Source: Bacillus horti
Lineage (GTDB): Bacteria > Bacillota > Bacilli > Caldalkalibacillales > JCM-10596
DNA: 64,000 nucleotides
Reading direction: 5' to 3'
NCBI RefSeq assembly: GCF_030813115.1
Contig: NZ_JAUSTY010000002.1
Span: forward strand, 291,958 to 355,957
In this document: positions 55,833 through 63,964 of the stretch, piece after piece
How positions within the stretch are numbered: the first letter of the stretch is position 1
Layout of the letters: every line of letters starts with the position of its first letter
The notes under the pieces: model-generated
Database searches by the model: none
What the model saw: the letters and a program-made list of their open reading frames with translations, nothing else
What the model was told of the DNA's origin: nothing
Made by a program: the position numbers and the translations under genes

Positions 55833-57113
55833 ATGTTTAATCATTTAGAGGCATCAGAAAAGCTATATCCTCTTGTGCAGCAGGTAGAAAGCCGAATAGA
55901 GGGTAGGCTAAAGGAAATTGGTAAGATTGTAGAGCAAAATCAGTGGAGAGTGTTAGACGCCTATCACAAGCATGAGGTGGGGGATCATCATTTTACTCCT
56001 TCGACGGGCTATGGCTATGATGATTTAGGTCGTGAAACATTGGAGAAAGTGTATGCTCATGTGTTTGGAACAGAAGCAGCTATTGTGAGACAGCAAATCA
56101 TTTCAGGTACACATGCTATTGCTACATGCTTATTCGGTTTACTACGACCTGAAGACGAATTGATATACATCACAGGAAAGCCTTATGACACTTTAGACAA
56201 AGTAATTGGTGATCCAACAAATCCTATAAGTGTACCAGGCTCCCTAGCGGAGTTTGGTGTGAAGTACAAAATTGTTGAGCTTTTGGATACGGGGCAAGTG
56301 GACAAAGCTGGTGTTGTCCAAGCGATGACAAGTAAAACAAAAGTGATTGGAATTCAACGTTCTAAGGGATATGCCAATCGTCCTTCCTTTACTGTAGCTG
56401 AAATTGCTGAGCTGGTGAAGTTGGTTAAGGAAGTGAATCCTAACGTAATCGTGTTCGTGGACAACTGCTACGGAGAGTTTGTGGAGCTAGAGGAGCCTAC
56501 TCATGTAGGAGCAGATATTATGGCTGGCTCTTTGATTAAAAATCCAGGCGGCGGCCTTGTTAAGTCTGGTGGATATATTGTTGGGCGAAAGGAGCTAATC
56601 GAATTAGCTGGTACTCGTCTAGCGGCTCCTGGTATTGGTTTGGAAGGCGGAGCAAGCCTGTACTCATTACTGGAGATGTATCAAGGTTTGTTTTTGGCTC
56701 CTCATGTTGTAGGTGAGGCGTTAAAAGGTGCTGTCTTTTCATCAGCCTTGTTAACAGAGCTTGGCTTTAATACAACACCAAAATGGGATGAGCCTAGAAC
56801 AGATCTTATTCAAGCGATTCAATTCGATCAGGCGGAAGCTTTGATTGCTTTTTGCCAAGGAGTCCAAAAGGCTGCACCAATTAACTCCTATGTTACACCG
56901 TATCCAAGTGCTATGCCAGGCTATGAGGATGAAGTGATCATGGCTGCTGGAACATTTATTCAGGGAGCGAGTATTGAGTTTTCGGCAGATGGTCCATTAA
57001 GACCGCCTTATCTTGGTTTTGTTCAGGGAGGACTAACGTTTGAGCATGTTAAGATTGGAGTTCTTACAGCTTTAAATGAATTAAATAAAAAAGGTCTGTT
57101 ACTTTTTAAGTAA
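55833..57113 (+). CDS. ynbB: YnbB, methionine gamma-lyase-like PLP protein
   Basis: About 426 residues, a fold-type I PLP enzyme of the 'aluminium resistance'/methionine gamma-lyase-like family. PLP lysine is in GSLIKNPGGGLVKSGG (about residue 238); VFVDNCYGEFVE holds the PLP-ring aspartate. In B. subtilis YnbB is one of several proteins implicated in EF-P 5-aminopentanol modification, as is YmfI at 1575. Start ATG 55833 follows AAAGGAGAG. Confidence 0.88.
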   Translation: MFNHLEASEKLYPLVQQVESRIEGRLKEIGKIVEQNQWRVLDAYHKHEVGDHHFTPSTGYGYDDLGRETLEKVYAHVFGTEAAIVRQQIISGTHAIATCLFGLLRPEDELIYITGKPYDTLDKVIGDPTNPISVPGSLAEFGVKYKIVELLDTGQVDKAGVVQAMTSKTKVIGIQRSKGYANRPSFTVAEIAELVKLVKEVNPNVIVFVDNCYGEFVELEEPTHVGADIMAGSLIKNPGGGLVKSGGYIVGRKELIELAGTRLAAPGIGLEGGASLYSLLEMYQGLFLAPHVVGEALKGAVFSSALLTELGFNTTPKWDEPRTDLIQAIQFDQAEALIAFCQGVQKAAPINSYVTPYPSAMPGYEDEVIMAAGTFIQGASIEFSADGPLRPPYLGFVQGGLTFEHVKIGVLTALNELNKKGLLLFK

Positions 57114-57226
57114 TTTTAAGGGTAATGCTGTATGAAGTATATGAAGTATATTTACTAACAAGGCTACATTATTCATCAAACCAAAGTGACTGTCATTTCT
57201 ACAAAATAAATAGCAAATATACAGCA

Positions 57227-57253
57227 AAAGTTGGGCACTGCTCGGCTTTTTTT
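57227..57253 (+). terminator. Intrinsic terminator after ynbB
   Basis: AAAGTTGGGC-ACT-GCTCGGCTTT with several G-U pairs, then a T run. Confidence 0.7.
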
Positions 57254-57257
57254 GTTG

Positions 57258-57333
57258 TGTCAGATATACTGCCAAAATAGTGTGTAAGGTTTTCTGACAT
57301 TCCCTTGACAACTTTTATTCCATTCCATACAAT
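57258..57333 (+). promoter_or_regulatory. glnRA promoter with GlnR/TnrA boxes
   Basis: TGTAAGGTTTTCTGACA (57283-57299) matches the GlnR/TnrA consensus TGTNA-N7-TNACA at every position. A second box TGTCAGATATACTGCCA (57258-57274) has one mismatch. The promoter follows: TTGACA (57305-57310), 17-bp spacer, TACAAT (57328-57333). Box 1 ends 6 bp before the -35, so bound GlnR would block it, as in B. subtilis glnRA. Confidence 0.9.
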
Positions 57334-57406
57334 AGGGAGTAGAAAGACATGAAATACAACGGTTTGCTCCATTGGATAAGTCGTTTTAGAAAGGAGCTGT
57401 ACGTTC

Positions 57407-57823
57407 ATGGGGAATGAAATTCGTCGCAACATGTCACTTTTTCCAATGAGTATTGTGATGAAGCTTACGGATCTAACAGCTAGACAGATTCGATATTACG
57501 AGCAGCATCAGCTTATTACCCCGGAGAGAAGTGAAGGGAAGCAGAGAATTTTCTCCTTAAACGACATTGATCGTTTACTAGAGATAAAAGACCTTATCGA
57601 GCAAGGCGTGAATCTCGCTGGAATTAAAGCCATTTACCAGCTGAAGAGTGATCAAGAAGCACAAGCAGTGGAAGAAGTAATAGCGAAAGAAGAGGTCTCA
57701 GCAGTTAACCGTGATCTTACGGACAAAGAGCTTCGTGATCTTTTAAAAGCAGAGCTTTTTTCAGGTCAAACACGTGATCGAATCTCTCTGATTCAAGGGG
57801 AGTTATCGAGGTTTTTCCATTAA
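57407..57823 (+). CDS. glnR: Nitrogen repressor GlnR
   Basis: A 138-residue MerR-family repressor: winged helix (LTARQIRYYEQHQLITPERS, about residues 22-45), short coiled coil, and a C-terminal tail that in B. subtilis receives the signal from feedback-inhibited glutamine synthetase. It represses its own operon in nitrogen excess. Confidence 0.95.
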   Translation: MGNEIRRNMSLFPMSIVMKLTDLTARQIRYYEQHQLITPERSEGKQRIFSLNDIDRLLEIKDLIEQGVNLAGIKAIYQLKSDQEAQAVEEVIAKEEVSAVNRDLTDKELRDLLKAELFSGQTRDRISLIQGELSRFFH

Positions 57824-57962
57824 GCATTCTTTGTTTGACTCTTTACGAAATTTTAGGATTTATGCTAGCTGATAAGGGAAAAGATAGGTTTGTAGGGAAT
57901 TGGGTTCAATTAATTTTTATATACATTTTAGAAAACTATAATTCTTGAGGAGGAACTGTACT

Positions 57963-59300
57963 GTGGCCAAAACGTTTACTAAAGAAGACATTATGAAGTT
58001 AGCAAAGGAAGAGGATGTTCGTTACATTCGTTTACAATTCTCTGATTTACTAGGAACGATTAAAAACGTAGAAATTCCTGTAAGTCAGTTAGAAAAAGCG
58101 CTTGATAACAAAATGATGTTTGACGGCTCTTCTATCGAAGGATTTGTTCGTATTGAAGAATCTGACATGTACCTATATCCTGAACTAGATACTTGGGTTG
58201 TATTTCCTTGGACTGGTGAAGAAGGTAAAGTTGCTCGTTTAATCTGTGACGTATATAGCCCGGACGGAACTCCATTCCCTGGAGACCCACGCGGTGTTCT
58301 AAAGAAAGTTTTAAAAGAAGCTGAAGATTTAGGATTCACTTCTATGAACGTTGGTCCAGAGCCTGAGTTTTTCCTATTCAAGCTTGATCAGAAGGGTGAG
58401 CCAACTCTAGAAGTTAATGATAAAGGTGGATACTTCGACTTCGCACCACTTGATCTAGGTGAAAACTGTCGTCGAGATATCGTTATCACTCTTGAGCAAA
58501 TGGGCTTTGAAATTGAAGCTTCTCACCATGAGGTTGCTCCTGGTCAGCACGAAATTGATTTCAAATATGCTAATGCTATTGAAGCAGCAGATAATATTCA
58601 AACGTTTAAGCTAGTTGTTAAAACAATCGCTAGTAAATACGGCTTACACGCTACATTTATGCCAAAGCCATTATACGGAGTGAATGGTTCTGGAATGCAC
58701 TGTCACCAATCTCTATTCAAAGGAAAAGAGAATGCGTTCTTCGATGATACTGATGAGCTTGGCCTAAGTGAAACAGCAAAGCACTACCTTGCTGGTATCC
58801 TAAAGCATGCTAGATCTTTTGCTGCTATCACGAATCCAACAGTTAACTCTTATAAGCGTCTAGTACCTGGTTATGAAGCACCTTGCTACGTAGCATGGTC
58901 TGCTAAAAACAGAAGTCCACTTGTACGTGTTCCTGCTTCTCGCGGATTAAGCACTCGTATTGAGCTTCGTAACCCAGATCCTGCAGCTAACCCATACCTA
59001 GCTTTAGCGGTTATGCTTGCAGCTGGATTAGATGGAATCAAGAACAAGCTTGAGCTTGCTCCTCCAACAAACCGTAACATCTACATCATGAACGAAGAGG
59101 ATCGCAATGAAGCTGGAATCCAAAGCTTACCTTCCACACTTAAGGAAGCTATTGATGAGCTTAAGAAGAGTGAGGTTATCATCAACTCTCTAGGTGATCA
59201 CGCTGTGACTCACTTTATCGAAGCTAAGGAAATTGAGTGGGATATGTTCCGCACGCAAGTGCATCCATGGGAGAGAGATCAATATATCTCCATGTATTAA
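57963..59300 (+). CDS. glnA: Glutamine synthetase, type I-alpha
   Basis: A 445-residue glutamine synthetase making glutamine from glutamate, ammonia and ATP. Motifs: [50 protein letters not shown]. The length and lack of an adenylylation loop fit the I-alpha Gram-positive type regulated by feedback and by GlnR. GTG start 57963 after GAGGAGG. Confidence 0.97.
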   Translation: MAKTFTKEDIMKLAKEEDVRYIRLQFSDLLGTIKNVEIPVSQLEKALDNKMMFDGSSIEGFVRIEESDMYLYPELDTWVVFPWTGEEGKVARLICDVYSPDGTPFPGDPRGVLKKVLKEAEDLGFTSMNVGPEPEFFLFKLDQKGEPTLEVNDKGGYFDFAPLDLGENCRRDIVITLEQMGFEIEASHHEVAPGQHEIDFKYANAIEAADNIQTFKLVVKTIASKYGLHATFMPKPLYGVNGSGMHCHQSLFKGKENAFFDDTDELGLSETAKHYLAGILKHARSFAAITNPTVNSYKRLVPGYEAPCYVAWSAKNRSPLVRVPASRGLSTRIELRNPDPAANPYLALAVMLAAGLDGIKNKLELAPPTNRNIYIMNEEDRNEAGIQSLPSTLKEAIDELKKSEVIINSLGDHAVTHFIEAKEIEWDMFRTQVHPWERDQYISMY

Positions 59301-59306
59301 TTCTTC

Positions 59307-59346
59307 AAAGCCTTGGTACTACGGTATCGGGGCTTTTTTGTTTTTT
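59307..59346 (+). terminator. Intrinsic terminator after glnA
   Basis: AAAGCCTTGGTAC and GTATCGGGGCTTT pair across a short loop (some G-U), followed by T runs. It marks the boundary to the accessory region. Confidence 0.9.
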
Positions 59347-59406
59347 GGGTCAAACCAAATGAAAAGATCTATATTAGCTTTCCCCCACAAAACACCCACA
59401 TAAAAC

Positions 59407-59575
59407 TTATTTTACTCCAAAATCTTGTCTACATAGTTTTCGTAGTTTTCCATTTGCAGTATCAATCTTTTTCGTTATATGAACATATACATCTGCAGTG
59501 ATTTGAATACTTTTCATGCCCAAGACGTTCCTGGACATATTTCATATCTGCTCCGGATTCTAACAGAAGAATGAC
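59407..59575 (-). pseudogene. Tyrosine recombinase (phage integrase) C-terminal remnant
   Basis: On the minus strand, LLLESGADMKYVQERLGHEK in one frame continues as SIQITADVYVHITKKIDTA in another and stops with TAA at 59407. These are the end of a phage-type tyrosine recombinase: the GH motif and the catalytic tyrosine (DVYVHI) are kept but split by a one-base frameshift, and everything upstream is gone. It sits 107 bp after the glnA stop and marks a former integration. Confidence 0.8.
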
Positions 59576-59600
59576 CTAGAGGAGGTACAGTAAGTGTATT

Positions 59601-59786
59601 TCAAAATTTCTCAGGGTTCTTTACTTTTATTGATGCTACTTCACCACATTTCTTGCAAAAGGTAAGAAGCATTTTTGAACCAGTAGAAAACACCTTGTTC
59701 ACTGGCATTATGCTTGAATATGCTCCACCCACTACACCAGTAGTAAATGAGTTACTTCCACAGGCTTTGCAAACTTGATCAGACAT
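59601..59786 (-). CDS. Small zinc-ribbon protein
   Basis: A 61-residue protein with CKACG near the start and CKKCG near residue 45, a zinc-ribbon pair, and TTGVVGGAYSSIMP between. Similar small proteins are annotated in Bacillus as 'TFIIIB-like' without function. Good GGAGGT ribosome site on the minus strand. Unknown role. Confidence 0.6.
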   Translation of the reverse strand: MSDQVCKACGSNSFTTGVVGGAYSSIMPVNKVFSTGSKMLLTFCKKCGEVASIKVKNPEKF

Positions 59787-59983
59787 TGGTAATACCTCCG
59801 TAATATACTTTAGTTTTTAATACGCAGTTACAAAATAAAAAGTTTCGTTGAAGGGAGATAGCAGTATGGCAGTTGAATATATCATCCAGCATTATTCAGG
59901 GGAGGAAAACCATATGAACGATAGTCAATGAAGCGTTAATCCTCCTACAAGTCCAGCGCATGAAGGCAGAAGGGGGATTTTAG

Positions 59984-60247
59984 GTGTCAAACGAATGGGT
60001 GAAAACAGATAAGGTAGAGATCGAAGTTACTCAGCATTCAAAGGCTGTAATGATCAGGCAGGGAAAGGTCAAAGAAGTGGAATTACCTGAGCATGGAACA
60101 TTTGTCATTAAGACTAGTCAGGGTAAAAATCCAGAAGTTCGAAAAAGTAGAAGGAGAGTTGTTTTAATTATTGAAAAAGTGCAATGTGCCCCAGGTGCGA
60201 AGTGGCTTATTGGCTTCGGTTATCGTTACTGCAAAACTAATACCTAG
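59984..60247 (+). CDS. XtrA/YqaO-like phage protein (possibly altered C-terminus)
   Basis: An 87-residue protein starting at GTG behind AGAAGGGGG. VMIRQGKVKEVELPEHGTFV followed by IKTSQGK resembles the XtrA/YqaO family of PBSX-like and skin phage elements. The last ~22 residues (CAPGAKWLIGFGYRY) look unrelated and may be a frameshifted tail. AATCCTCC (59938) can pair with GGGGGATT (59972), covering the ribosome site. Upstream, 59866-59931 is a 21-codon relic. Confidence 0.5.
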   Translation: MSNEWVKTDKVEIEVTQHSKAVMIRQGKVKEVELPEHGTFVIKTSQGKNPEVRKSRRRVVLIIEKVQCAPGAKWLIGFGYRYCKTNT

Positions 60248-60406
60248 AGCCCATATAGTTTCAAAAGTCACCATAAACAACACCTCAAACAAACTATTCT
60301 GAGTCACAAATATTAAACTAAAAACTCTTAGTAATAACAGTTGTACAATTAAAGCAATAACTCGAATCCATCTTTTTTCACAGGATATTTCATTAAGTGG
60401 TTCCAT
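60164..60406 (-). CDS. Possible small membrane protein (doubtful)
   Basis: An 80-codon frame with two hydrophobic stretches (VIALIVQLLLLRVFSLIFV and VLFMVTFETIWALGISFAV) but no visible ribosome site; its end overlaps the XtrA-like gene by 84 bp. It could be a decayed phage holin-like or membrane gene. The rest of the gap 60407-60619 holds no gene. Confidence 0.25.
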   Translation of the reverse strand: MEPLNEISCEKRWIRVIALIVQLLLLRVFSLIFVTQNSLFEVLFMVTFETIWALGISFAVTITEANKPLRTWGTLHFFNN

Positions 60407-60619
60407 TTGATAATAAAATATGATATTCTCTTATTGGAACATATGTTCCTTTTTTAAGTTTAACACTACAGATTAACCGAACACGCATTACTTCAGTAGT
60501 ATATTGATGGAATGAACAAGTATCACCTATTACTTATGTCGCTATTTGTCGAACGATAGTTGTAGGAAAATAGTCCCCTTTTGTAGAAATGTGTAAAAAA
60601 CATAAAGGGGGATCTAATT

Positions 60620-61648
60620 GTGTGCTTAAATGAACCAAACAACCTAATTCAACGGATTAGTATAATGACAGATCAGGAGTTAGGTAATCTTGATTTGCAT
60701 GCGTACTTAGTTACAAAAGCAAGTGAAAGCGACGAACTATACATTGCAAAAAAAGAGTTGTTACATGATGACGTGCGAAAATTCCTAAAAAGTAGTATTC
60801 GGAGAGAATTGAATGATATCAAACATGCAGATGAGACTGAAAACAAAATATTTCATGTTACTGATTACAACCATGAAATAACTAAAAACGACTATATTGC
60901 TAAACTAACTATTGATTTTGATGCTACACTCAAATCCAAAATAAATAAGTTAGTACAATCATTAATTCAAAACGGGTCTGATTTTATGGATTTAGAAACA
61001 AAATTTCAAGTGATTGAAGTTGCCATGAATTCTGAAAGTGCATATTTTATTTATTATAGAGGCGTAAAGAAAACTGCTATTAATAAAAAGAGCACGAAAA
61101 GAATTCAGACAATAAGACACGGCCAGCAGTTAGTTTTGCAAAACGATAATGTTGTTGAATTTGGTGGGAAGATTGAAATGTTTATTCTAGGGGAAAATAT
61201 ATACGTAATAAATCCTAAAACTTTAGAACATACTTTCGATTACACCGATCATATCTCGCAAAAGAGGGATGCAAATCTGAACACCATTACTCAAATGAGT
61301 TTTTTTGATGGCGAGTCAAAGGTAGACGAATTTGTTAAAAGTGCAAATAAATTTATCCTTAGTAGAGGAATCGCCCAGATAAAAAATATTACTCTAGAAG
61401 TATTAGAGGAACAGTTTGAAAATAGGTGTGAAGAATTAAAAAGAATAAAAGCAGATATCCCTGAGGGGGATGAAGAGAAGAAAGCTTATAAAGAAAGATA
61501 CCAGGCACTCTGGCCTTTATATGATCACCTAGATTTGGTTAACTACAAGGTTAGGTTCGATATCAATAAATCTGTTACTCCATTATTGCATTTTTTTTCT
61601 GACAAAATAGTCGAGTCATTTCTTACTAAGCAATTTAGAGACAATTAA
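60620..61648 (+). CDS. KwaB-like DUF4868 protein (Kiwa-type antiphage defence)
   Basis: A 342-residue soluble protein matching the pattern of DUF4868/KwaB: an alpha-beta N-terminal part (ESDELYIAKKELLHDDVRKF), a central KIEMFILGENIYVINPKTLE-type beta region leading into FDYTDHISQKRDANL, and a C-terminal helical part ending FFSDKIVESFLTKQFRDN. In Kiwa, KwaB is the DNA-binding effector working with membrane protein KwaA. GTG start 7 bp after AAAGGGGGA. The recognition is from memory of family features, not a search. Confidence 0.6.
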   Translation: MCLNEPNNLIQRISIMTDQELGNLDLHAYLVTKASESDELYIAKKELLHDDVRKFLKSSIRRELNDIKHADETENKIFHVTDYNHEITKNDYIAKLTIDFDATLKSKINKLVQSLIQNGSDFMDLETKFQVIEVAMNSESAYFIYYRGVKKTAINKKSTKRIQTIRHGQQLVLQNDNVVEFGGKIEMFILGENIYVINPKTLEHTFDYTDHISQKRDANLNTITQMSFFDGESKVDEFVKSANKFILSRGIAQIKNITLEVLEEQFENRCEELKRIKADIPEGDEEKKAYKERYQALWPLYDHLDLVNYKVRFDINKSVTPLLHFFSDKIVESFLTKQFRDN

Positions 61649-61668
61649 TTTTGAAAGGATAGGTGGCT

Positions 61669-62331
61669 ATGTGGGGGAAAGTTGAGCAATCCATATTGTG
61701 GGTAGTTACATATACCCCTCTAGTCTTAATTATGATTTTTAGATTCATTACTAGTAATGAATTTTTTGGATTAGATCAGCAGATAAGGATGATTTTTAAC
61801 AAGGATAGTGTCTTTTTGAGTAACTTAGCTTTGGAAATTTACTTTATTTTAATCGCTTTAGTGTTTACAGTAGCTTTGTATATAGCAACTATCAAATATT
61901 ATTTGTCTGGTTATGAAAAAAATATTAAGCCTGGCAAAGAAGGTAATGATTATTTTATACGAAAAATAGAGAAATTAAGTGCAAATGACTACTCTTTTTT
62001 CTTGCTGACATTGCTACTACCTCTCATATCGTTAGATCATTCATCAGCAATTAATTTAGCAGTCTCCATAATGGTAGTAATTTATGTTATTATCATATAC
62101 GTTAAGACTGACGCTATTAGTGTATGTCCGTTGTTCTTTTTCTCAGGTAGAAGAGTATATAAAGGTATAATCTCAACAGGCACAAAAGCCCAGGAACTGT
62201 CAAATCCTTCTTTTAGAAAAGAAGTAGTCATAGTAATAAAGAGAGAAAATATAAGCCTTAATAGGACTGTAAGAGGAGCACAATTAGTAGGTAACGTTTA
62301 TTATTTAACAGATACCCAACAAAATAGCTAA
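61669..62331 (+). CDS. KwaA-like four-helix membrane protein (Kiwa-type antiphage defence)
   Basis: About 220 residues with four membrane helices (near 9-26, 54-76, 106-122 and 128-145) and a cytoplasmic C-terminal domain (GRRVYKGIISTG and after). The helix 3-4 segment FLLTLLLPLISL and following YVKTDAISVCPLFFF fit the KwaA family. It begins 20 bp after the KwaB-like stop with its own AAAGGAT site (ATG 61669; GTG 61663 is too close to that site). The order KwaB-KwaA is opposite to the usual operon. Confidence 0.6.
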   Translation: MWGKVEQSILWVVTYTPLVLIMIFRFITSNEFFGLDQQIRMIFNKDSVFLSNLALEIYFILIALVFTVALYIATIKYYLSGYEKNIKPGKEGNDYFIRKIEKLSANDYSFFLLTLLLPLISLDHSSAINLAVSIMVVIYVIIIYVKTDAISVCPLFFFSGRRVYKGIISTGTKAQELSNPSFRKEVVIVIKRENISLNRTVRGAQLVGNVYYLTDTQQNS

Positions 62332-62384
62332 ACTATTCATTAAGGCATTTCTTTTAGTGTCTTTTTCTTTTGGAGGTAGGAACA

Positions 62385-62478
62385 ATGCCCATTAAAAAGA
62401 TTCTATAATAAGTCAGGATGCAAGAACATCACTACAGAAAAGTATTGTCCTGAACATACTCATTCAGTTAAGCAATAG
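62385..62478 (+). pseudogene. Remnant of a phage HNH nuclease N-terminus
   Basis: ATGCCCATTAAAAAG behind GGAGGTAGG runs into a stop, but a one-base shift gives FYNKSGCKNITTEKYCPEHT ending at TAG 62476. The C-N-TTEKYCPEH pattern is the zinc knuckle at the start of many phage HNH endonucleases. Nothing of the HNH domain remains. The surrounding gap (62332-62665) also has a GCAC...GTGC-TTTTTT hairpin at 62563-62589. Confidence 0.55.
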
Positions 62479-62665
62479 AAGTAGGAAAGGCACTATGACT
62501 GCTTTATAAATAGAGTTCTATGATAGTATGCAAAACTTATAAATTCATAAACCTTTGTATAGGCACTTGTATATCACGGGTGCTTTTTTGATTAAACCTG
62601 CATAGCATAGCTTCCTAATACCTATCATAGATATAACTCTTATATCGTTACGAAGAGGTGATTTG

Positions 62666-62923
62666 ATGAACCAAGAAGAATTAAGGGTTTACTGTACCTT
62701 AGTAAAAAGAGGGAAGCCTGCAGCTTCAATCCCCCTTCAAAATCGACATGTTAAAGAAGCTAAGGAAATAGTCGAACAAGAAGAAGGTTTACAGACATAT
62801 ACAGAGGAGCTATACGAAGGTTGGGTAACTTTCTGGGTGTATAAGTACCCTCATATACTCGAAGTCATTAAGTCAAGTCCGCAGACTCCACAAAACAGCG
62901 TACGACCATTGGATTTTAGGTAA
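62666..62923 (+). CDS. Unrecognised 85-residue protein
   Basis: A small charged protein (MNQEELRVYCTLVKRGKPAA) with a Glu-rich middle and two aromatic stretches (YEGWVTFWVYKYPHIL). ATG 62666 lies behind AGAGGTGA. No family recognised; the setting suggests a phage or accessory origin. Confidence 0.5.
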   Translation: MNQEELRVYCTLVKRGKPAASIPLQNRHVKEAKEIVEQEEGLQTYTEELYEGWVTFWVYKYPHILEVIKSSPQTPQNSVRPLDFR

Positions 62924-62967
62924 GATATTTGGATATGAAGAGGTGGCCATACAAGATTTTCTAAACA

Positions 62968-63102
62968 TTAAGGTCTATAAGTAGTGTTATTGCACTTTCG
63001 ACATGGCGGCAAAGTATCAGTATGATCATCTAGATGGACTACTTGACCGCATTTAGTACATGAGTAATAACCTTTTCCTGGCTTTTCTCCCGTAGTTGAC
63101 AT
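62968..63102 (-). CDS. Small zinc-ribbon protein (44 residues)
   Basis: Minus-strand frame MSTTGEKPGKGYYSC-TKCGQVVHLDDHTDTL, with CTKCG and CRKCN pairs forming a zinc ribbon. The GEKPGKG...LDD...DTLPPC pattern is that of short zinc-ribbon proteins common in Firmicutes and their phages. A perfect GGAGGTG lies ahead of its ATG. Function unknown. Confidence 0.65.
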   Translation of the reverse strand: MSTTGEKPGKGYYSCTKCGQVVHLDDHTDTLPPCRKCNNTTYRP

Positions 63103-63493
63103 TAGAAGCACCTCCTACATGTGTAAGCTATTTGATCAATACACCAAAATGGGTTAAGAATGCAGGTTATGAGAAGAGTACCGAGGATACTTATCTTCGT
63201 CCTATTGCCAGATTTCTAGGATGGTATAGGTGAATTTACTTGGACAGAATTTAAAGAAATAAAAGATGGCACTCTAATGAGTGGCTTTTTCTTTTAGAGG
63301 TGAGAACAATTCTCATTAACTGTATGATACAATCTATCGTAGTCCCAAGGAAAAAGGAGGGAGAACATGCAAAAAAAATTATATGACAGTCCTTGTTATT
63401 AATAAATTTCTGTAAAATTAAAAAAGTAATAGAAACCAATATTTTCTCTTTGTTGTAGGGAAAAGAAAATAGAGCCAACATAAGTTAACTCTA
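63103..63493. other. Gene-poor stretch with relics
   Basis: No intact gene seen. It holds a frame reading GYEKSTEDTYLRPIARFLGW (63165-63230) cut by stops, a GGCACTC-TAAT-GAGTGGC-TTTTTC terminator-like hairpin (63268-63296) and a direct repeat of the 62356-62395 segment at 63283-63320. Confidence 0.5.
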
Positions 63494-63586
63494 CTAATTC
63501 GCATCCCTTTTTGAAACAAGCTTTCTCCAATCCCATATAAAGAACGTAAGACCGACAATAAGAATAGCCCAGTAATACCACTCCAT
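63494..63586 (-). CDS. 30-residue single-helix membrane peptide
   Basis: Minus-strand frame MEWYYWAILIVGLTFFIWDW then RKLVSKRDAN, preceded by AAGGGGG. One membrane helix and a basic tail give an N-out, C-in orientation. Resembles the many short unannotated hydrophobic peptides of Bacilli; a toxin or regulatory peptide is possible but unproven. Confidence 0.45.
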   Translation of the reverse strand: MEWYYWAILIVGLTFFIWDWRKLVSKRDAN

Positions 63587-63754
63587 TAAACTAGCCCCCT
63601 TGAGTATCATTTATTTACCACGTTCAAATCTTTCCTTATATTCACAATATCATAAGGTTGTACAAATTTCATTGCTTTTATTGTAAAAGGAGAAGAGTTT
63701 TTCATGAAAATGTTGGTGTTATGTGGGCAGAGCTCCAACCTATGGAATTGAACT

Positions 63755-63880
63755 TCCCTCATTGTTCGGACAACTGAAAAAATTTTCGCAGGTCTACTTA
63801 CTTTAGCTTTAGTTTTATCATTAACAACAGGTGCATTAGCTTCAGATTTTCAACCATATGCTGATGATCACTTTAGCTGA
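63755..63880 (+). pseudogene. Secreted-peptide gene lacking a start codon
   Basis: The frame ending at TGA 63880 reads EKIFAGLLTLALVLSLTTGA then LASDFQPYADDHFS: a signal peptide with an AxA-type cleavage site and a 12-residue mature part. No ATG, GTG or TTG is in frame upstream before a stop, while an ATG at 63704 with a good ribosome site leads into another frame that stops after 15 codons. Probably a decayed or frameshifted gene. Confidence 0.5.
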
Positions 63881-63914
63881 AGGTTGATAAAGGTTTTGCC
63901 CCGTCTTAAAATGT

Positions 63915-63964
63915 ACCCTATAGAGTAGACACATAAAAAAGTCTACCTGTAGGGTGCTTTTTTG
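63915..63964 (+). terminator. Intrinsic terminator near the window end
   Basis: ACCCTA...GTAGAC pairs with GTCTAC...TAGGGT (63915-63930 with 63941-63955), then GCTTTTTT. Confidence 0.8.

Noticed and set aside
63251..63581. Two 60-76-codon minus-strand frames near the window end
   Set aside because: Low-complexity, hydrophobic and without ribosome sites; the shorter 30-residue frame at 63494-63586 has a better start and was listed instead.
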